A stretch of DNA of 64,000 nt, taken from CAZAMB01 sp964501365 (GTDB lineage: Bacteria > Planctomycetota > Phycisphaerae > UBA1845). A model generated the notes under the pieces. The model was given only the letters and a program-made list of their open reading frames with translations. It did not search any database and had not been told where the DNA came from. Made by a program: the position numbers and the translations under genes. Positions 60,002-64,000 of the stretch are shown here, piece after piece (positions within the stretch are counted from its first letter, which is position 1; the number at the start of each line of letters is the position of its first letter). The stretch lies in NCBI GenBank assembly GCA_964501365.1, contig CAZCST010000039.1:342823-406822 (forward strand). Reading direction: 5' to 3'.

Positions 60002-61279
60002 ATGATTCAGATCGGGCAACGGCCGGGCGAGTCCCGACACATTCAGAGTTTTGGAATCCTAGCGTTGGCCGCGACAATGGCAGCGACAATCGCCCCTTCG
60101 CTGTACGCCCAGTCGCCCGGCGCGCCCCCCACCACCCTTCGCGCCGCCGATGTCCTGCCGCCTGCAATGTTGCGCACTGAGTGTTACACGATCGCCGAAT
60201 CAGTGCAAAACGATGGCCTCATCAACACCTATCAGGTCACGACCAGGGGAAGTGATTTGTCGGTCGAAAGCACAGCACTTCTTCAAAAGAGGCTCCACGA
60301 ATTACAGGTCATCGAGAGTCTGGAGCGATTGAAGAAGTCCGATGTTTACAAGAACGCGTTAAAGCAGGCGGCCACGGCGCCTCTGGAGACGACCAAGGAA
60401 TTGATCAATGCCCCGGTCGAAACGACGAAGGGAGTGGTGACCGGGGTGGGTCGCTGGTTCCAGGGCGTGGGCGCTGCAATCACATCCGATGATCCGTACA
60501 AAGAAAAGATCGTGGACAGCGCGCTTGGTCAATCCCGCGCCAAACGACAATTCGCTCATGAATTCGGCGTTGACCCTTATTCGCCGTTCCCGCCGCTGCA
60601 GAAAGCGCTCGACGATGCGGCCTGGGTGGCGGCGAGCGGCAGTCTGACGGTATCCGGCGCTATCAGCGCCATTCCCGGTGGAGCGGGCACGCTGGTGGCG
60701 ACCACCAAGACTGCGTCGGATATGAAGAGCATGGTGCGTGACATGACTCCGTCGGAATTATCCAGAGCCAATGCGCAAAAACTTTCGGGCATGGGCGTGC
60801 CTGACGCAATTGCACAACAGTTCCTTTTCAATCCGGCGTTTGATCCGGAGGAACAGACCATTCTGGTGGGCGAGCTGGATAGCATGCGCGGCGTTGCGGA
60901 TCGGCATCTCTTCATCGCCAAGGCAGCGACAGCCATCGACGAACCCACAGCGATCTTCAACCGAACCCAGGCGCAAATGATGGCCGCGTATCAGGCGCGA
61001 GTCGGCGGCGTCGCGCGGTTCATCGAGGCCGCAGGAGTCATCCTGCTCGAACGCAAAGACGGCGGCGTTGTCGGGCTGTTTCCCCTGGACTTTGTAGTGT
61101 GGACCGCGGGCGTCCGTCAGAAGGAGCAGGCTGTTTCGGCTGCAATCAAGAGCCGGGCGGATGGGAAACCCAAGGAATTCTGGATCACCGGTTCGCTGGA
61201 TTCATCCGCAAAGGAGGGATTCGCCGCGTCGGGCTGGAAAGTCACCCCGCGAGCCGGCGATCGTCTGCTTGAGCGGTGA
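60002..61279 (+). CDS. Secreted protein of unknown function
   Basis: A 425-residue protein with a likely N-terminal signal ('GILALAATMAATIAPSLYAQ' after a polar start). The mature part has amphipathic Ala-rich helices ('LERLKKSDVYKNALKQAATA', 'TTKELINAPVETTKGVVTGV') and a hydrophobic Gly-rich patch ('SGAISAIPGGAGTLVATTKT'). No domain recognised. It starts 66 bp after the Cys-rich lipoprotein on the same strand, so co-transcription is likely. Confidence 0.7.
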   Translation: MIQIGQRPGESRHIQSFGILALAATMAATIAPSLYAQSPGAPPTTLRAADVLPPAMLRTECYTIAESVQNDGLINTYQVTTRGSDLSVESTALLQKRLHELQVIESLERLKKSDVYKNALKQAATAPLETTKELINAPVETTKGVVTGVGRWFQGVGAAITSDDPYKEKIVDSALGQSRAKRQFAHEFGVDPYSPFPPLQKALDDAAWVAASGSLTVSGAISAIPGGAGTLVATTKTASDMKSMVRDMTPSELSRANAQKLSGMGVPDAIAQQFLFNPAFDPEEQTILVGELDSMRGVADRHLFIAKAATAIDEPTAIFNRTQAQMMAAYQARVGGVARFIEAAGVILLERKDGGVVGLFPLDFVVWTAGVRQKEQAVSAAIKSRADGKPKEFWITGSLDSSAKEGFAASGWKVTPRAGDRLLER

Positions 61280-61314
61280 TTGCGAGGCCCGCGATGAAGC
61301 GCAGCTCGGCACCG

Positions 61315-61749
61315 CTAGTTTTTGCTTCCGCCGAGGGCTTGATCGCGGGTTTCCTCGGCACGCTTGATGACCTCCTCTTCGCTAGGCGTCGTGGCGGGCG
61401 CGAGGACATAGTGCTGGGAGTGGGTGTCGTGGATCCAGCCCGGCCAGAGCACTTCGGTGAAGAAGTCGAAGGGCATCCACTGGTACCAGGGCGGGTCGAT
61501 CTTCCAGTTGGTTTGCAGCGTCTGGTAGCCCTCCTTGCGGATGACGACGTCGTAGTCGCCATACCAGAGGAAGTCGGTGCTGACTTCGCTACGGCCGATC
61601 TCCTGATCGTTAAGGAAGACGCGGGCCTGCGGCGGGTCGGTCGAGATGGTCATCGTCCGCCGGACGCAACCCGAAACAAGCGCTGTCAGTAGAATGGGAG
61701 TCAACACGCATGCGGCGTACTGTCGTCCTTGAAACTCGATCTTTGTCAT
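61315..61749 (-). CDS. PEGA-domain lipoprotein
   Basis: A 144-residue protein from ATG 61749 (frame open to 61764). Lipobox 'TALVSGCVRR', then the PEGA strands 'MTISTDPPQARVFLNDQEIG' and 'GDYDVVIRKEGYQTLQTNWK'. PEGA domains are small beta-sandwiches of surface proteins. The aromatic C-terminal part ('WYQWMPFDFFTEVLWPGWIH') is a known extension of planctomycete and delta-proteobacterial members. Function unknown. Confidence 0.85.
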   Translation of the reverse strand: MTKIEFQGRQYAACVLTPILLTALVSGCVRRTMTISTDPPQARVFLNDQEIGRSEVSTDFLWYGDYDVVIRKEGYQTLQTNWKIDPPWYQWMPFDFFTEVLWPGWIHDTHSQHYVLAPATTPSEEEVIKRAEETRDQALGGSKN

Positions 61750-61820
61750 TCGTTGTTCTTCCACTCGCTGCTACGGATGTCCGCTTCCCTATGGTCGCGA
61801 CTCGGATCACTTGACGCCCT

Positions 61821-62255
61821 TCATCGGTGGCCATGCAAATATTCGTGAAGGTACTCGATCGTTGCCTGCTGGTCGGCCACCTCCGAGGCCATGATATCGC
61901 CGGTCGAGATCATGCCGTACAGCCGACCCTCCTCCACCACCGGCAGATGGCGAATCCGTTTTTGCGACATGACCAGCTTGCACTCCGACAGCTTGGTCTC
62001 GCGGCGGCACACGGCCATCGGAGAGGTCATCACTTTTTCCACCAGCGTTTTGTCCGGCGGCAGCCCGGCCGCCACCACACGGTTCAGAATGTCCCGTTCG
62101 GTAAAGATGCCGATCACCCGCTCGCCGTCTCGAACCACCACCGCCCCGATCCGCCGCTGGTTCATTTCCCTGGCGGCTGCGAGCACCGTGTCATTGCGAT
62201 CTACGGTGGCAACATCGCGGCCTTTCCTTTCGATCAACGATTCTGCTGTAGGCAT
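61821..62255 (-). CDS. CBS-domain pair protein
   Basis: A 144-residue protein from ATG 62255. Two CBS motifs: 'AAREMNQRRIGAVVVRDGER' with 'VIGIFTERDILNRVVAAG', and 'KLVMSQKRIRHLPVVEEGRL' with 'YGMISTGDIMASEV'. Such stand-alone pairs bind adenosyl nucleotides and sense energy state. The start at 62255 drops an unconserved upstream stretch. No partner gene is adjacent. Confidence 0.9.
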   Translation of the reverse strand: MPTAESLIERKGRDVATVDRNDTVLAAAREMNQRRIGAVVVRDGERVIGIFTERDILNRVVAAGLPPDKTLVEKVMTSPMAVCRRETKLSECKLVMSQKRIRHLPVVEEGRLYGMISTGDIMASEVADQQATIEYLHEYLHGHR

Positions 62256-62695
62256 GGCCAGACTCCGTCGCGATTCGACACAGCCATTGTGCGCTCTGTC
62301 CGACCTCCCGACAAGCGAAACGTGCAAAATCGAATCAGAGGTTGAAATTCCGCTGGTTTTTGCGAACTGGTTTGGCAAAGGGAGGGGCGGCGCAGGTCAA
62401 ATCGCGTGATGCGTCCAACCTGCGCCGCTCGATGCCGATGCGTCACGTCGGCATTAGGTCTAGGAGGAGGTACGGAAAATTTCTTCCTTCTCGTTGTGCG
62501 ATTCACTCTCGAACGCCAACGCTTGTGTCTACTAATATACGCACGAGAACCGCGAACAATTCACCTTGCGAATGTAATTTCTGTAAAAGTTTGTATGAAA
62601 AACGTGAAAAGCCTGCTTTTTCAGGGAATTTCTGTGTTTTTCGCAATTCAGCGGATCGACGGCGTTGCGCAAGTGTTACGGGAATTTCATCTTCG
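62256..62695. other. 440-bp region without a gene, partly AT-rich
   Basis: Between the CBS gene and the response regulator, both on the minus strand. The part at 62520-62690 is the AT-richest of the window. A weak hairpin 'GAAAA...TTTTC' near 62606-62622 could end the regulator transcript. No long ORF with a ribosome site. Confidence 0.5.
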
Positions 62696-63376
62696 CTACG
62701 GCACAAATTTGTAGCCGATGCTGTGCACCGTGACGATGTGCCGCGGATGTTTGGGGTCAGGCTCGATCTTGCGCCGCAAACTGACGATGTGGTTGTCCAC
62801 GGTTCGCGTAATCGGAAATCCTTCCAATCCCCAAATTACGTCCAGCAGCTTGTTGCGATCCACCGGATGTTCGGCGTGCTCCACGAGGATTTTGAGAATC
62901 TCCAGCTCAAAATGGCCCAGCGCGTGGACCGTTGTGCCGCGCTCGACCTTGCCCTTCACAAGATCGATCGTCGCGTCGCCGATCTGCATAACCCGCGAAA
63001 GGCCCTTGCCCGCGCCGGTACGACGCAAAGCCGCCTTCACGCGGGCGAGTAATTCCCGAATGGCAAAAGGCTTGGTGATGTAGTCATCGGCCCCCATCTC
63101 CAGGCCACGAACGATGTCGATCTCCTGCCCCTTGGCGGTAAGCATGAAAATGGGAATGGTGAAGCCGGCCTGCCGAATCCGGCGGCAGACTTCCAGGCCG
63201 TCCAGCTTGGGCATCATGATGTCCAGGATCACCAAGTCGGGACTCTGGCTGGTGGCCGCCTTGAGGGCAGCTTCGCCGTCGGAGGCCACGACCACCTCAT
63301 ATCCCTCGAACTGCAGGTTGTCCCGCAATCCGGTGACCATGTCCGCTTCATCGTCCGCAATCAATATCCGAGCCAT
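62696..63376 (-). CDS. OmpR/PhoB-family response regulator
   Basis: A 226-residue protein from ATG 63376: 'MARILIADDEADMVTGLRDN' opens the receiver, 'PDLVILDIMMPKLDG' holds the phosphoacceptor Asp, and 'FMLTAKGQE' and 'GADDYITKPFAIREL' give Thr and Lys of the switch. The winged-helix DNA-binding domain follows ('LEILKILVEHAEHPVDRNKL', 'RTVDNHIVSLRRKIEPDP', 'GYKFVP'). No sensor kinase gene is adjacent. The target genes are unknown. Confidence 0.93.
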   Translation of the reverse strand: MARILIADDEADMVTGLRDNLQFEGYEVVVASDGEAALKAATSQSPDLVILDIMMPKLDGLEVCRRIRQAGFTIPIFMLTAKGQEIDIVRGLEMGADDYITKPFAIRELLARVKAALRRTGAGKGLSRVMQIGDATIDLVKGKVERGTTVHALGHFELEILKILVEHAEHPVDRNKLLDVIWGLEGFPITRTVDNHIVSLRRKIEPDPKHPRHIVTVHSIGYKFVP

Positions 63377-63541
63377 GTTCGAGACTCCCGCCGGGCGGTT
63401 CACTGCGATCCGTGGCCTGAAGGAGAACACCGACAGGACAGAATCGCTTTCCGTGTCGCTTCATTAAATGCGATATCGCAATTCGTTGTCAACGATTGGC
63501 GGGCAAATCCAACAGATTCGTACAGATGCGGCCCGGTTCAT

Positions 63542-64000
63542 TCACGGGGCCACGAAGACGCGCTGGAGGTAGGCGTAGTCGGCAAGGTCGAGGTGGCCAT
63601 CGTGGTTAGCGTCGAAGAGTTCATCGCAGCCTCCCCCCTTACCAAGGGGGGCTGAGGGCGACCAATGCGGAAGCCCGAAGGGGGGGTCACCACCCCCTGC
63701 CCCCTCCTCAGCAAGGAGGGGGGCTGACGGCCCAGAAAGCGCGGCCACGAGGAAGTGGTAGTCCTCAAGTGTCGTCAGCCCGTCGCCGTCAATGTCCACA
63801 CGGTACTCACACTCGTCGGGCACGTCATTGCCGTTGCAGTCCTTCGACGTGGCCGAGGCGATGTCCGTCGCGTCGTCGATTTCGTTGCCGTTGCAATCCC
63901 ACGGCCCGATTCGAAGGAAGTAGATGTCCTGCTCCCCATTGAACGTGGCCGCATACGCCACGTTCACACCAAGGTTGTCCGACACCATGTGGTAATAGTC
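63542..64000 (-). CDS. Secreted protein with dockerin-like calcium motifs (5' part off window)
   Basis: The frame is open to the right edge, so only the last 152 residues are seen. 'DNLGVNVAYAATFNGEQDIY' followed by 'FLRIGPWDCNGNEIDD' resembles the C-terminus of planctomycete sialidase/BNR-type secreted proteins. Then 'DCNGNDVPDECEYRVDIDGD' and 'GLTTLEDYHFLVAAL' form one dockerin-type calcium loop and 'FDANHDGHLDLADYAYLQRV' the second. Between the two loops is a Gly/Pro-rich insertion ('SAPLLAEEGAGGGDPP' and onwards) made of two hairpin repeats read in frame. The catalytic part of the protein is outside the window. Confidence 0.8.
   Translation of the reverse strand, partial: DYYHMVSDNLGVNVAYAATFNGEQDIYFLRIGPWDCNGNEIDDATDIASATSKDCNGNDVPDECEYRVDIDGDGLTTLEDYHFLVAALSGPSAPLLAEEGAGGGDPPFGLPHWSPSAPLGKGGGCDELFDANHDGHLDLADYAYLQRVFVAP
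63633..63651. repeat. Hairpin repeat 'CCCCCCTT...AAGGGGGG' inside a coding region
   Basis: A perfect 8-bp stem with loop ACC, flanked by 'AGCCT' and 'GCTGAGGG'. Same class as 20758-20776. Read in frame within the dockerin-like gene. Confidence 0.62.
63701..63721. repeat. Hairpin repeat 'CCCCTCCT...AGGAGGGG' inside a coding region
   Basis: A second copy, in the same orientation, of the class at 63633, 50 bp further on; perfect 8-bp stem. The two copies and the 50-bp spacer form the whole insertion between the dockerin-like loops. Confidence 0.6.

Overview
The window is a 64-kb, moderately GC-rich, densely coded chromosomal segment that most likely comes from a Planctomycetota bacterium, perhaps Phycisphaerae-like. 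The evidence for this is an ECF sigma factor gene directly upstream of a Ser/Thr kinase fused to WD40 repeats, a membrane protein carrying a CxxCGYDL...CxECG zinc ribbon, dockerin-like 'DCNGNxxPDE' segments, an SppA-like serine dehydrogenase proteinase, many hypothetical secreted proteins with lipoboxes, and several families of short GC-rich hairpin repeats. Phylum assignment is inference; no rRNA gene is present.

Layout. 1-4.1 kb: two tandem, translationally coupled alkaline-phosphatase-superfamily phosphodiesterases (minus strand; the second runs off the left edge). 4.2-9.8 kb: M28 peptidase, zinc-ribbon membrane protein, imidazolonepropionase, GDP-fucose synthase-like epimerase. 9.9-14.0 kb: NfeD protease, short NfeD, flotillin FloA and a proline-rich membrane protein. 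14.0-18.8 kb: NtrC-type regulator and a feoA-feoB-Cys-rich iron(II) uptake operon. 19.0-21.5 kb: coiled-coil membrane protein, then a rhodanese / DoxX-MauE operon followed by two 27-residue membrane peptides. 21.6-24.9 kb: nrdR, YbaK-like deacylase, sarcosine oxidase-like flavoprotein, metallo-beta-lactamase protein. 24.9-28.1 kb: aldehyde dehydrogenase, atypical SDR, superoxide dismutase. 28.3-30.7 kb: ankyrin protein and coupled lipoprotein. 30.7-34.9 kb: quinone cluster ubiE / membrane protein / ubiX / ubiA, joined by stop-start overlaps. 35-41 kb: SDH protease, DUF4160-DUF2442 pair, carB with two in-frame insertions, RidA-type 2-aminomuconate deaminase. 40.8-47.3 kb: OmpA lipoprotein, SnoaL-like protein, long MscS channel, LolA-like protein, flagellin. 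47.3-50 kb: tRNA-Val, FmdB zinc ribbon, two small membrane proteins, crcB/DUF190, small zinc-ribbon protein. 50-54 kb: ECF sigma / kinase-WD40 locus broken at a C12 tract. 54.3-64 kb: methyltransferase, alpha/beta hydrolase, methylcrotonyl-CoA carboxylase beta subunit, Cys-rich repeat lipoprotein, hypothetical secreted protein, PEGA lipoprotein, CBS protein, OmpR-type regulator, and the end of a dockerin-like secreted protein.

The most unusual signals are: (1) a 12-C homopolymer in the kinase/WD40 gene, placed at the boundary of two predicted seven-bladed propellers, which looks like a slippage switch unless it is a sequencing error; (2) hairpin repeats that are normally intergenic read through in frame inside carB and inside a dockerin-like protein; (3) two tandem 27-residue membrane peptides, each with a good Shine-Dalgarno site; (4) a 117-bp nested inverted repeat that could fold into a three-way junction.
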